A DNA stretch of 64,000 bases. Origin: Deinococcus aquaticus. Lineage in GTDB: Bacteria > Deinococcota > Deinococci > Deinococcales > Deinococcaceae. The notes beneath the pieces are model-generated. The model saw nothing but the letters and a program-made list of their open reading frames with translations. It had not been told where the DNA came from and made no database searches. The stretch covers positions 1 through 64,000 of the forward strand of contig NZ_CP115166.1 in NCBI RefSeq assembly GCF_028622095.1, read 5' to 3'. Positions 9,033 through 18,451 of the stretch are shown in pieces; position 1 is the first letter of the stretch; every line of letters starts with the position of its first letter. A program made the position numbers and the translations under genes.

Positions 9033-10090
9033 GCGGGGCTCCCCTGGCGCCGTTCCGGGGCGGGCAGGGGCCGCCAGTAGAAGTCCTGGTCGATCTGACC
9101 GGTGCGCAGCAGGTACTCCAGTTGCGTGAGGCGCGTGTAGCCCCGCCAGGTGAAGTCACTGGGTTGCAGGTCGATGCGGGTGAACAGTTCCGCGAGTTGC
9201 TGCGCGCCGCGCCCGGCGTCCCAGCTGGGTTCGAAGTCCGGCAGGGCACGGCGGATCTTGTCGAAGTTCACGCGGTACGAGCGGTTGTCGGATCCGTTCT
9301 CGCCGAACTGCACGGCGCAGCCGGGGAAGGCCTGCGCGACCAGTTCCGCGATTTCCCGCACGCGGTAGTTGTGGTCGGTCGAACCGACGTTGAAGGTCTC
9401 GTTATGTACCCGTTCCAGCGGCGCCTCCAGGACCAGCGCGATGGCCTGCGCGATATCCAGGGCGTGCACCAGCGGCCGCCAGGGCGTGCCGTCCGAGGTC
9501 ATGGTGATGGCCCGGCGCGTGCAGGCCAGTCCGCTGAGGTTGTTCAGCACGATGTCAAAGCGCATGCGGGGCGAGGCGCCGAAGGCCGTGGCGTTGCGCA
9601 GGAACGTCGGGGAGAAAGAGGCGTCCGCCAGTTCCCGCAGGTCCCGCTCGACCAGCACCTTGCACTCCGCGTACGCGGTCTGCGGGTTGACGTCCGCGCG
9701 TTCGTCCACGAAGTCCGCGCCGCCCACGCCGTACACGCTGCACGAGGACATGTACACGAACCGCGTCACGCCGGCCGCCTTGGCCAGCCGGGCCAGCCGC
9801 ACGGACCCAGTGTGGTTGATGTCGTACGTGATGGTGGGCAGCAGTTGCCCCAGCGGATCGTTGGACAGTTCTGCCATGTGCACCACGGCGTCCATGCCGC
9901 GCAGATCGTCGCTGGTGACGTCGCGCAGGTCCTTGATCAGGGTGCGGGCGGTCAGGTCCGTGCCGTGGTACAGCCAGCCCGCGCGGTAGAAGCCGGTGTC
10001 GAGGCCGGTCACGACGTGCCCGCGCCGCAGCAGTTCCGGGGCGAGCAGCGAGCCGAGGTAGCCTTCCGTTCCAGTGACGAGGATATTCAT
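9029..10090 (-). CDS. NAD-dependent sugar-nucleotide epimerase/dehydratase (extended SDR)
   Basis: Extended short-chain dehydrogenase of 353 residues. The N-terminal TGTEGYLGSLLAPEL Rossmann loop, YMSSCSVYG and the catalytic AYAECK (YxxxK) are visible, so it should be active on a nucleotide sugar. It does not resemble a typical CDP-glucose 4,6-dehydratase closely enough to name it so. The ATG at 10090 overlaps the lhgO stop (ATGA). Upstream in-frame sequence is a shadow of lhgO. Confidence 0.9.
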   Translation of the reverse strand: MNILVTGTEGYLGSLLAPELLRRGHVVTGLDTGFYRAGWLYHGTDLTARTLIKDLRDVTSDDLRGMDAVVHMAELSNDPLGQLLPTITYDINHTGSVRLARLAKAAGVTRFVYMSSCSVYGVGGADFVDERADVNPQTAYAECKVLVERDLRELADASFSPTFLRNATAFGASPRMRFDIVLNNLSGLACTRRAITMTSDGTPWRPLVHALDIAQAIALVLEAPLERVHNETFNVGSTDHNYRVREIAELVAQAFPGCAVQFGENGSDNRSYRVNFDKIRRALPDFEPSWDAGRGAQQLAELFTRIDLQPSDFTWRGYTRLTQLEYLLRTGQIDQDFYWRPLPAPERRQGSPA

Positions 10091-11331
10091 GCGTACACTC
10101 CTTGGTCCCCGCTGCTGGGCTGGGGGTAGCGGCTCAGGTGCGGGGGGGCCGGAACGCGCGCCGCGACCATCCGGCCGATCTCCAGCGAGGACGTCGCGGC
10201 GGGTGAGGGGGCGTTGCAGACGTGCAGGGCGTTCGGCGCGTCGATCAGCAGGAAGTCGTCCACCAGTTGCCCGGCGGCGGTCAGGGCCTGGGCGCGCACG
10301 CCGGCCTGACTGGGCGTCACGTCGTGCGCCTGCACCTCCGGGATCAGCTGCTGAAGGCTGCGGACGAACGCGGCCTTCGAGAATGACCGCCACAGTTCGG
10401 CGGCGCCCTCGCGCAGGTTCTGCCGGGCGAGCCGCTGAAAGCCGGGGTAACTGAGCGCCTCGCGCAGGTCGCGCAGGTTCACGTCCCGTTTGGTGTACCC
10501 CTCGCGGGCGAAGGCCAGGACGGCGTTCGGTCCGGCGTGCACGCTGCCGTCGATCATGCGGGTGAAATGCACGCCCAGGAAAGGGAAGTCGGGGTTCGGG
10601 ACGGGGTAGATCAGGTTGCGGACCAGGTGGCGGCGCTCCGGAATCAGTTCGTAGTACTCGCCCCGGAACGGCACGATCTGACTGCCGGGGTCCGCGCCGG
10701 CCTGCCGGGCGATCCGGTCGCTGTGCAGGCCGGCGCAGTTGACCAGCACGTGCGCGGCGAAGGGTCCGTCCGTGGTGTCGATCAGGTACCCGCGCGCGTC
10801 CGCGTGAACGCCCGTGACCTGCGTGCCGTACTGGATGACGGCGCCGCGCGCACGCAGCAGCCGGGCCAGGGTGAGGCACACGGCCCGGTAGTCGGTGATG
10901 CCGGTGTCCGGGAGGTGCAGGCCCGCGAGCGCCTCGACATGCGGTTCGTGCTCGCGGACCTGTTCGGGGCTCAGGGTGTTGACCGTCAGGCCGTGCGCCA
11001 GGGCCCGCTCGTGGAGTTTGTGCAGGCCCGGCAGTTCGGCGGGGCGGGTGGCGACGATGACCTTCCCGCAGCGGTCGTAGGGCAGGCCGTGCTGGTCGCA
11101 GAAGTCGGTCATGGAGCGGTTCCCGGCGCGGCACAGCTGCGCTTTGAGGCTGCCCGGCGCGTAGTACACGCCGCTGTGGATCACGCCGGAATTCCGGCCG
11201 GTCTGATGCTGCGCCGGCGCCTGCTCCTTCTCGAGCACCACGACCAGCGCGTCGGGGTAGCGGGTGGTCAGGGCGTACGCGGTGGCCAGCCCGACGATGC
11301 CGCCGCCGATGACCGCGAAGTCGCGCCGCAT
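10087..11331 (-). CDS. lhgO: L-2-hydroxyglutarate oxidase (LhgO)-family FAD protein
   Basis: FAD-dependent oxidase of the DAO fold, 414 residues. The N-terminal dinucleotide motif is VIGGGIVGLATAYAL, followed by HQTGRNSGVIHSGVYY, which is characteristic of LhgO and its relatives. VNCAGLHSDRIAR and FRGEYYEL further support the family. Its position between a cytidylyltransferase and an epimerase suggests a substrate within sugar or side-chain synthesis and not only house-cleaning of 2-hydroxyglutarate (inference). The ATG at 11331 shares one base with the rfbF TAA stop. Confidence 0.88.
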   Translation of the reverse strand: MRRDFAVIGGGIVGLATAYALTTRYPDALVVVLEKEQAPAQHQTGRNSGVIHSGVYYAPGSLKAQLCRAGNRSMTDFCDQHGLPYDRCGKVIVATRPAELPGLHKLHERALAHGLTVNTLSPEQVREHEPHVEALAGLHLPDTGITDYRAVCLTLARLLRARGAVIQYGTQVTGVHADARGYLIDTTDGPFAAHVLVNCAGLHSDRIARQAGADPGSQIVPFRGEYYELIPERRHLVRNLIYPVPNPDFPFLGVHFTRMIDGSVHAGPNAVLAFAREGYTKRDVNLRDLREALSYPGFQRLARQNLREGAAELWRSFSKAAFVRSLQQLIPEVQAHDVTPSQAGVRAQALTAAGQLVDDFLLIDAPNALHVCNAPSPAATSSLEIGRMVAARVPAPPHLSRYPQPSSGDQGVYA

Positions 11332-12101
11332 TACCAGACCTTCCAGGGCGCGCGGCCTGAACGCCACAGTTCTTCGAGGTGATGCTTGTCGCGCAGGGTG
11401 TCCATGGGTTGCCAGAAGCCCGGGTGCCGGAAGGCGGACAGCTGCCCGGCGTGCGCCAGGGCGCGCAGCGGCTCGGCCTCCCAGGTGGTGTGGTCGCCCT
11501 CGATGTGGTCGATCACGGCGGGTTCCAGCACGAAGAAGCCGCCGTTGATCCAGCTGCCGTCCCCGTCGGGTTTCTCCTGGAAGGCCGTGACGCGGCCGTC
11601 GCCGGTCATGCCGACCGCCCCGAACCGGCCCGGCGGCTGCATGACGGTCATGGTGGCCAGCCCCCCGTGGCGGCGGTGAAAGTCGATGCTGCCCGTCACG
11701 TCGATGTCGCCCACGCCGTCGCCGTACGTGAAGCAGAACGTGTCGTCTCCCAGGTACTCGCGCACGCGGCGCAGGCGGCCGCCGGTCAGGGTGTCCTCGC
11801 CGGTGTCGACCAGCGTGACGCGCCACGGTTCGGCGTGGTTGCACAGGTACGTGGCGTCGTGGGTGCGCATGTCGAAGGTCACGTCGGACATGTGCAGGAA
11901 GTAGTTCGCGAAGTACTCCTTGATCATGTACTGCTTGTAGCCGCACAGGATCACGAACTCGTTGATGCCGTGCGCCGAGTAGATCTTCATGATGTGCCAC
12001 AGGATGGGCCGGCCCCCGACTTCGATCATGGGTTTGGGCCGCACGGTGCTTTCCTCGCTGATGCGGGTGCCCAGGCCACCGGCCAGGATGACGGCCTTCA
12101 C
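11331..12101 (-). CDS. rfbF: Glucose-1-phosphate cytidylyltransferase
   Basis: Makes CDP-glucose from glucose 1-phosphate and CTP. The 256-residue length matches the family (about 257). Signatures are [18 protein letters not shown] at the N-terminus, [28 protein letters not shown] and GGFFVLEP. The GTG at 12101 is chosen because it places the nucleotide-binding loop at the normal position and follows an AAGGA site about 6 nt upstream. The in-frame ATG at 12227 adds non-conserved residues. First gene of the five-gene operon. Confidence 0.94.
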   Translation of the reverse strand: MKAVILAGGLGTRISEESTVRPKPMIEVGGRPILWHIMKIYSAHGINEFVILCGYKQYMIKEYFANYFLHMSDVTFDMRTHDATYLCNHAEPWRVTLVDTGEDTLTGGRLRRVREYLGDDTFCFTYGDGVGDIDVTGSIDFHRRHGGLATMTVMQPPGRFGAVGMTGDGRVTAFQEKPDGDGSWINGGFFVLEPAVIDHIEGDHTTWEAEPLRALAHAGQLSAFRHPGFWQPMDTLRDKHHLEELWRSGRAPWKVW

Positions 12102-12209
12102 ACGGTTCCTTGTCTGCTGGTCATGGTCTGCGCTCCTTCGTGGGTAAGTCCGGGTCTGTGCGGCGCTGCGGTGATGGGCGGTATGGGGCATGTTGAAACA
12201 CTGAGAAAC

Positions 12210-12226
12210 TGAGCAACGGCTGCTCA
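12210..12226. promoter_or_regulatory. Inverted repeat in the divergent rfbF/flippase spacer
   Basis: TGAGCA (12210-12215), ACGGC, TGCTCA (12221-12226). The 12102-12388 spacer holds the promoters for both directions; no clear -35/-10 pair was identified. The dyad may be an operator or a weak hairpin. Confidence 0.35.
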
Positions 12227-12388
12227 CCCATCACTCATGGTCAAGATGGGGAAGCCCCGGCGGACCTGGCGGGGAAAGGAGCGCTCATGGTTGGAATCTG
12301 GCAGGCGACCCACGCCCCGAGGGGCCCCGCGCAGCAGGACCTTCCCCGCCACCGGGCGGCCGGGCAGAAGGCCGCGTGAAGGACTGAC

Positions 12389-13678
12389 GTGCGGCTCCTC
12401 TCGCCCCAGGTGCTGCGCAACGCGGCCGCGCTGTACGGCGTGCACGTCGTGACGTACGCGCTGCCGCTGCTGACCACGCCATACCTCGCGCGGACGCTGG
12501 GACCCGCCGCGTGGGGCGCGCTGGCCGTGGCGCAGGCGTTCGCGCTGCTGGTCTCACTCCTGATCGAGTTCGGCTTCGACCTGAGCGGCACCCGCGAGGC
12601 CGCCCGGCGGCAGGGCGACCCGGCCGCCCTGGGCGCGCTGCTGTCCGGCGTGACCCTGGCCAAACTGCTCCTGACTGCCGCCGCCGCGCTGCTGACCCTG
12701 GCGGCGCAGCAGTGGATTCCCGCCTTTCACGGGCGGCCGCTGCTGCTGTGGGTGGCGTTCGCCTGGGCGGCCGCGCAGGCCCTGAACGTCATGTGGTTCT
12801 TTCAGGGAATCGAGGACCTGACCCGCGTGTCCACGCTGGACATCGGCCTGAAGGTCGCCGGAACGGCCCTGGTGTTCCTGACCGTGCGCGGCCCTGACGA
12901 CGCCTGGCTGGTGCCCGCCGTGCAGGGCGGCGCGGCCCTCGCGTCGGCGGCCGCGTGCCTGCTGCTCGCCGCCCGGCGCGCCCCGCTGGCGTGGCCGGGC
13001 CGGCATGCCGTGACCGGCGCGCTGCGGCTGGGGGCCAGCATGTTCGTGTTCCGCGCGGCGTCCAGCGTGTACGCCAGCAGCGCCGCTTTCCTGCTGGGCC
13101 TGTTCGTCGCGCCGCAACTGGTGGGGTACTACGCGGGAGCCGACCGGATCGCGCGGGCCTTTCAGGGCCTGCTCAGCCCGCTGCACCGCGCCCTGTTTCC
13201 CCGCTACGCCCGCATGGCCCACGTGCCGCTGCCCGAGGCACGCGCCGCGCTCGCGTCCGGCCTGCGGCTGATGCTGGGCGCCGGGCTGCTGCTCTCGCTG
13301 TGCGCGGTGGTGGGCGCGCCGCTGCTGGTGCAGGTGCTGCTCGGCCCGGCCTTCACGGAGTCCGTGCCGCTGCTGCGCGTGCTGGGCCTGCTGCCCGCCG
13401 TGATTGCCGTGAACATGGTCCTGGGTCTCTTCTGGCTGCTGCCACGCGGCCTGGACCGCACCTTCAACCTGACCATCCTGGGCGCCGCCGCCCTGAACGC
13501 CGCGCTGGTCGTGTGGCTGGTCCCGCGCGGCGGGCCGCTGGCCATGGCCGGCGCGGTGGTGGTCACCGAACTGGCCGTCATGGCCGCCCTGACCGCCGCG
13601 TACGCCTCCACCCGGCGCGCATCCGCCCGCACCGCCGCCAGTGACACTCCCGCCGACCCGCTCGGCCGGCCGGTCTGA
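12389..13678 (+). CDS. Polysaccharide flippase (Wzx/MATE-like, oligosaccharide exporter)
   Basis: Integral membrane protein of 429 residues with about 12 hydrophobic segments. The N-terminal TPYLARTLGPAAWGALAVAQA and IEFGFDLSGTREAARR segments are typical of O-antigen/teichuronic acid flippases. It should move lipid-linked oligosaccharide across the inner membrane. The GTG start follows GAAGGA. The stop lies one base before the next gene, so the flippase, polymerase and glycosyltransferase form one operon, divergent from the sugar-nucleotide genes. Confidence 0.9.
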   Translation: MRLLSPQVLRNAAALYGVHVVTYALPLLTTPYLARTLGPAAWGALAVAQAFALLVSLLIEFGFDLSGTREAARRQGDPAALGALLSGVTLAKLLLTAAAALLTLAAQQWIPAFHGRPLLLWVAFAWAAAQALNVMWFFQGIEDLTRVSTLDIGLKVAGTALVFLTVRGPDDAWLVPAVQGGAALASAAACLLLAARRAPLAWPGRHAVTGALRLGASMFVFRAASSVYASSAAFLLGLFVAPQLVGYYAGADRIARAFQGLLSPLHRALFPRYARMAHVPLPEARAALASGLRLMLGAGLLLSLCAVVGAPLLVQVLLGPAFTESVPLLRVLGLLPAVIAVNMVLGLFWLLPRGLDRTFNLTILGAAALNAALVVWLVPRGGPLAMAGAVVVTELAVMAALTAAYASTRRASARTAASDTPADPLGRPV

Positions 13679-13679
13679 C

Positions 13680-15041
13680 ATGCGCTTCACGCGGGATCAG
13701 GTGGATTTCTGGGGGTACGCGGCGCTGTTCAGCCTGTTCCTGGGCACCTTCTCCATCTTCGGCACCCTGAACGCCGTGAGTCCCGGCGCGGCCAGCGGCG
13801 CGATGCTGCTGTGGCTGGGCGTCACGTGGCTGGGCGCCGGGCTGACGCTGCTGCACCTGCGCCGGCTCCCCCTACCCGGCACGCTGCTGATGCTGCTGGG
13901 CCTGATGCCCTACGGGTACTTCGCGTGGCTGTACCTCACCGGCGCGCCGATGGTGGGGGCGTTCAGTTACTTCTACAAATTCTCCTCGCTGCTGCTGTTC
14001 CCGGTCGTGTACCTGTGGTGCCAGCGCCGCAGTGACGCCCGCATCGAGGGAACCCTGATGCTGCTGGCCACCGTGCTGGCCGTGCGGGTGCTGGTGGCCT
14101 TCGCCGTGCCGGGCCTGTTCCCCGGCCGGGCCGGGAACGGACAGGCGGCCCTGTGGGACGACGTGACCATCTACGAGCGGATCGGCCCGATGGCGCGGGT
14201 GTTCTACCCGGGCGTCGCGCTGCAGTTCTTCGCGCTGATCGTCTCGGTCGAGCGCGCCCTGACCCGCCAGGAAGGCATGAGACTCGAAGTCGCCCGCGCC
14301 GCCCTGTTCCTGTGCGCGCTGCTGTTCACGCTGACCCGCGGTTTCCTGCTGACCGCCGCCGCACTCGTCGCGCTGTACGTCGCGGTCCGCTGGCTGACCA
14401 CGCATGTCAGCCAGCGCCGGCGCGTCCGGCTGCTCACCGGCCTGACCCTGCTGGGCCTGGGCGGCGCCGTCGTGATCGCCACCACACCCGCCGGCATGGC
14501 CGTCACCCGCCTCGCCGAACAGTACGCCGGACAGGAACGCTTCAGTCTCGACGGCACCAACATCGACTGGCGCGCCGAGCAGGCCCAGCTGGCCTTCACG
14601 CTGATCCAGACGCCCGAGCAGCGCTGGCTGGGCGTGGGCACCAACGTCACCATCCCCGAGGACATCAAGGCCCCCAACCCCTGGGAGACCACCGGGGAAC
14701 TCCATTACTCCTTCCACTCGGTGCAGTGGACGTTCGGGTACGTCGGCCTGAACCTCCTGATCTGGGGCGGGCTTGCACTGCCGCTGCTCAGCGCCCTGCG
14801 CTGGCGACTGCGCTCACCGCTCGCACTGGCCCTCCTGACCACCCTGGCGTTCATCGCGGTCATCGGCAGTTACACCATCGTCTTCACGAACGCCGACTGG
14901 AATTTCATGCTGGTCACCTGCGGCGCGTTCCTGCTCAGCCGCGCGCAGCAGGCCGAGCAGACCCACCGCTGGTTCCGCGCCCCGCCCCCCACCCGGCATT
15001 CCGGGCCCCTGCCCGGCACGCTCCTGGAGCCTTATGACTGA
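13680..15041 (+). CDS. O-antigen ligase/polymerase-like membrane protein
   Basis: Polytopic protein of 453 residues with 10-12 predicted helices and a large periplasmic loop (about residues 285-355) before the last helices, the layout of Wzy polymerases and WaaL-type ligases. The FTLTRGFLL and GVGTNVTIPEDI segments resemble the O-antigen ligase region. The ATG at 13680 is two bases after the flippase stop; the upstream in-frame ATG lies inside the flippase gene. Polymerase and ligase cannot be separated from sequence alone. Confidence 0.8.
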   Translation: MRFTRDQVDFWGYAALFSLFLGTFSIFGTLNAVSPGAASGAMLLWLGVTWLGAGLTLLHLRRLPLPGTLLMLLGLMPYGYFAWLYLTGAPMVGAFSYFYKFSSLLLFPVVYLWCQRRSDARIEGTLMLLATVLAVRVLVAFAVPGLFPGRAGNGQAALWDDVTIYERIGPMARVFYPGVALQFFALIVSVERALTRQEGMRLEVARAALFLCALLFTLTRGFLLTAAALVALYVAVRWLTTHVSQRRRVRLLTGLTLLGLGGAVVIATTPAGMAVTRLAEQYAGQERFSLDGTNIDWRAEQAQLAFTLIQTPEQRWLGVGTNVTIPEDIKAPNPWETTGELHYSFHSVQWTFGYVGLNLLIWGGLALPLLSALRWRLRSPLALALLTTLAFIAVIGSYTIVFTNADWNFMLVTCGAFLLSRAQQAEQTHRWFRAPPPTRHSGPLPGTLLEPYD

Positions 15042-15924
15042 CATTCTTCCCGCCGTGACCGTCATCATCATCAACTACAACCAGACGGACCTGACTGCCG
15101 CCTGCCTGCACTCCCTGACGTCCCTGACGTACCCCAACCTGCGGGTCGTGGTGGTCGACAACGGCTCCGCGCCCGGCGCCGTGACGGCCCTCAGGGCGCA
15201 CGTGCCCCCCCGGGACCTCGTGGTGCTACCCCGCAACGTGGGTTTCACGGCCGCCAACAACGCCGGCAGCGCCGTGGCCCTTCAGAGCGGTCAGCCGGAC
15301 TTCCTGTGGTTCCTGAACAACGACACCCTGGTCGACCCGGACGCCCTGAGCGCCCTGGTGCGCGCCGCCCGGCAGCGGCCCAGCGTGGGAGCCGTCGCCT
15401 CGGTCCTGTACGACATGGGCACCGACACCGTGCAGGCCTACGGCGGCGGCCGCGTCAGCCTCTGGAACGGCCGGGCGCAGCTCGTACAGGCGCCCATCCC
15501 GGACGAGCAACTGGACTTCCTGGCCGGCACGAGCCTGCTGGTCCGCGTGCTGGCCATCCAGCAGGTCGGACTGCTGGACGAGCAGTTCTTCATGTACTGG
15601 GAAGACACGGATTACAGCTTCCGGCTGCGCGCCGCCGGGTGGGCGCTGACGGTTGCGCCCGACTCCCGGGTGTGGCATCTCGGCGCGGTCAGTACCGGCG
15701 CGAACACCGTGAAACGCAAATCCGAGACCTTCGAGCGGGTGTTCTCGCAGAGCACCGTGCGCTTCTACCGGCGGCACGCGCCGCTGCCCATCGTGCCCCT
15801 GACACGCGGCCTGGGCTGGTACTTCATCAAACGCCTCCTGAAACGCGAGTGGCCCCAGGTGCGCGCCATCGTGCAGGGCACCGTCGGGGCGTTCAGACCG
15901 GACCGCCCACGCGCCAGCACCTGA
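15034..15924 (+). CDS. Family 2 glycosyltransferase (rhamnosyltransferase-like)
   Basis: GT-A fold transferase of 296 residues. VTVIIINYNQTDLTAACLHSL opens the nucleotide-binding domain, FLWFLNNDTLVDP carries the DxD-equivalent, and FFMYWEDTDYSFRLRAAGW is the acceptor-side motif of WbbL-type rhamnosyltransferases. It starts 8 nt inside the preceding gene. Its TGA stop (15922-15924) is the target site duplicated by repeat copy B. Confidence 0.9.
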   Translation: MTDILPAVTVIIINYNQTDLTAACLHSLTSLTYPNLRVVVVDNGSAPGAVTALRAHVPPRDLVVLPRNVGFTAANNAGSAVALQSGQPDFLWFLNNDTLVDPDALSALVRAARQRPSVGAVASVLYDMGTDTVQAYGGGRVSLWNGRAQLVQAPIPDEQLDFLAGTSLLVRVLAIQQVGLLDEQFFMYWEDTDYSFRLRAAGWALTVAPDSRVWHLGAVSTGANTVKRKSETFERVFSQSTVRFYRRHAPLPIVPLTRGLGWYFIKRLLKREWPQVRAIVQGTVGAFRPDRPRAST

Positions 15925-16082
15925 TACGGACTCCGGTTGAAAGGTTTGCAAAAAGCTTTCAACCCGAGCGGACTCGTAGAGCTGCGCCGCAGAGCGAGCA
16001 GGAGAGAAACGCCCCTCCGGGCGTGGAGTTGACAACCCGGCTCCCTTCCGGGTTGTCAACGAAACAGACGGAATCCGTATGA
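15922..16082 (-). repeat. MITE-like repeat copy B with TGA target duplication
   Basis: The element occupies 15925-16079 (155 bp), flanked by TGA at 15922-15924 and 16080-16082. Opposite orientation to copy A. It carries about 23 extra bases (CTCGTAGAGCTGCGCCGCAG region) compared with copies A, C and D. Hairpins GACAACCCGG/CCGGGTTGTC and GGTTGAAAG/CTTTCAACC are present. The left duplication is the stop codon of the glycosyltransferase. Confidence 0.93.
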
Positions 16083-16109
16083 GAGCGCCGGGCGCTGGGG
16101 GAAGGGAAG

Positions 16110-16138
16110 GCCCCCGGGAGCGTGTCACTCCCGGGGGC
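16110..16138. terminator. Bidirectional terminator
   Basis: GCCCCCGGGAG (16110-16120), loop CGTGTCA, CTCCCGGGGGC (16128-16138): 11 perfect GC-rich pairs between the convergent polysaccharide and ABC transporter operons. Confidence 0.8.
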
Positions 16139-16155
16139 GGAACGAAACACGGCGG

Positions 16156-17270
<1,115 letters not shown>

Positions 17271-17274
<4 letters not shown>

Positions 17275-18242
17275 TCGAACCTCACGCGCGGGTCCGCCCA
17301 CGCCAGCGCCAGGTCCGAGAGCAGGTTCCCAATCAGCAGCAGCAGCGCACTGAACAGCAGCAGGGTCATGGCGACGTACTGGTCCTTGTTCAGCAGACTG
17401 TCGTACAGGAACGGCCCGATGGTCGGCAGGTTCAGCACGATGCTGGCGATGATCGTACCCGAGATCAGGCTGGGCAGGCTCAGGCCCGCAAGGCTGATCA
17501 GGGGGTTCACGGCGTTGCGCACCGCGTGCTTCCACAACACCCGCCGCTCGGCGAGGCCCTTGGCGCGCGCGGTCCGCACGTAATCCTGCCCGATCACGTC
17601 CAGCATGGACGCCCGCATCTGCCGCATCAGGCCCGCCACGCCCTCCAGGCCGATGGCGATCATGGGAATCCACAGGTGGTTCAGCAGGTCCAGCACCTTC
17701 GCGGCGCTCCAGGGCGCGTCGATGAACTGCGGGCTGAACAGGCCGCCCACGTTCGATCCGCCCCACTTCAGGACCAGCGCAATCAGCAGCAGCGCCACCA
17801 GGAAGTCCGGCGTGGCGAGGCTCACGTACCCGAAGAAGTTCAGGGCGGCGCTGCGTCTGGTGTAGCGGTTCAGGGCGGTGTAGATGCCCAGCGGCACCGC
17901 GATCACCCAGGACACCAGCAGGGTCAGCAGGGCCAGGAAGACCGTCCAGCCCAGCCGCTCCCAGATCAGGCTGGACACCGGGCGGCCGTTGACGAACGAG
18001 TACCCGAAGTCTCCCTGCGTGACGATCCCTTTCATCCAGGTCAGGTACTGCACCCACAGCGGCTGATCCAGACCCAGTTGCCGCGTGATGCTCTCCACGG
18101 TCTCTCTGGTCACGCGCGGGTCTTCGAGGTACTGATCCAGGAAGGAACCGGGTTGCAGGTTGATCACGGTGAAGCACACCACGCTGATCAGCAGCAGCGT
18201 GGGAATCATGCCCAGAATGCGCCGGATGGTGTAACTCAGCAT
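17271..18242 (-). CDS. Oligopeptide-type ABC transporter permease (DppB/OppB family)
   Basis: B-type permease of 323 residues. It begins MLSYTIRRILGMIPTLLLIS, the usual N-terminal helix, and contains LGLDQPLWVQY, GDFGYSF and the EAA loop RTARAKGLAERRVLWKHAVRN. The start at 18242 is chosen because the in-frame upstream sequence is Pro/Ser-rich and non-conserved. It pairs with the C-type subunit. Confidence 0.93.
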
Positions 18243-18291
18243 GGGCGGGCCGGGAAGCGGAGGGCGGGGCGCGGGGCCGGACCGGGCAGGG

Positions 18292-18336
18292 CCGGGTGGA
18301 CTGGAGCCGGGTGGACTGGAGCTGGGTGGATCAAGG
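18292..18336 (+). repeat. 15-bp tandem repeat in the binding protein/permease spacer
   Basis: CCGGGTGGACTGGAG occurs at 18292-18306 and 18307-18321, with a degenerate third unit at 18322-18336. It lies in the 209-nt G-rich gap (18243-18451) between the solute-binding protein and the first permease. The gap has no ORF. Confidence 0.75.
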
Positions 18337-18451
18337 GCGGAACTCCCGGAGATGGAATGAAGGCGTGGAAGGGGTGTGTGGGGCGGCCTCCGACCTGCGG
18401 CGGCGCGCTCCACTCACGGTCCCTTCCTGTCGGGGTTACGGCCGGTCGGGG

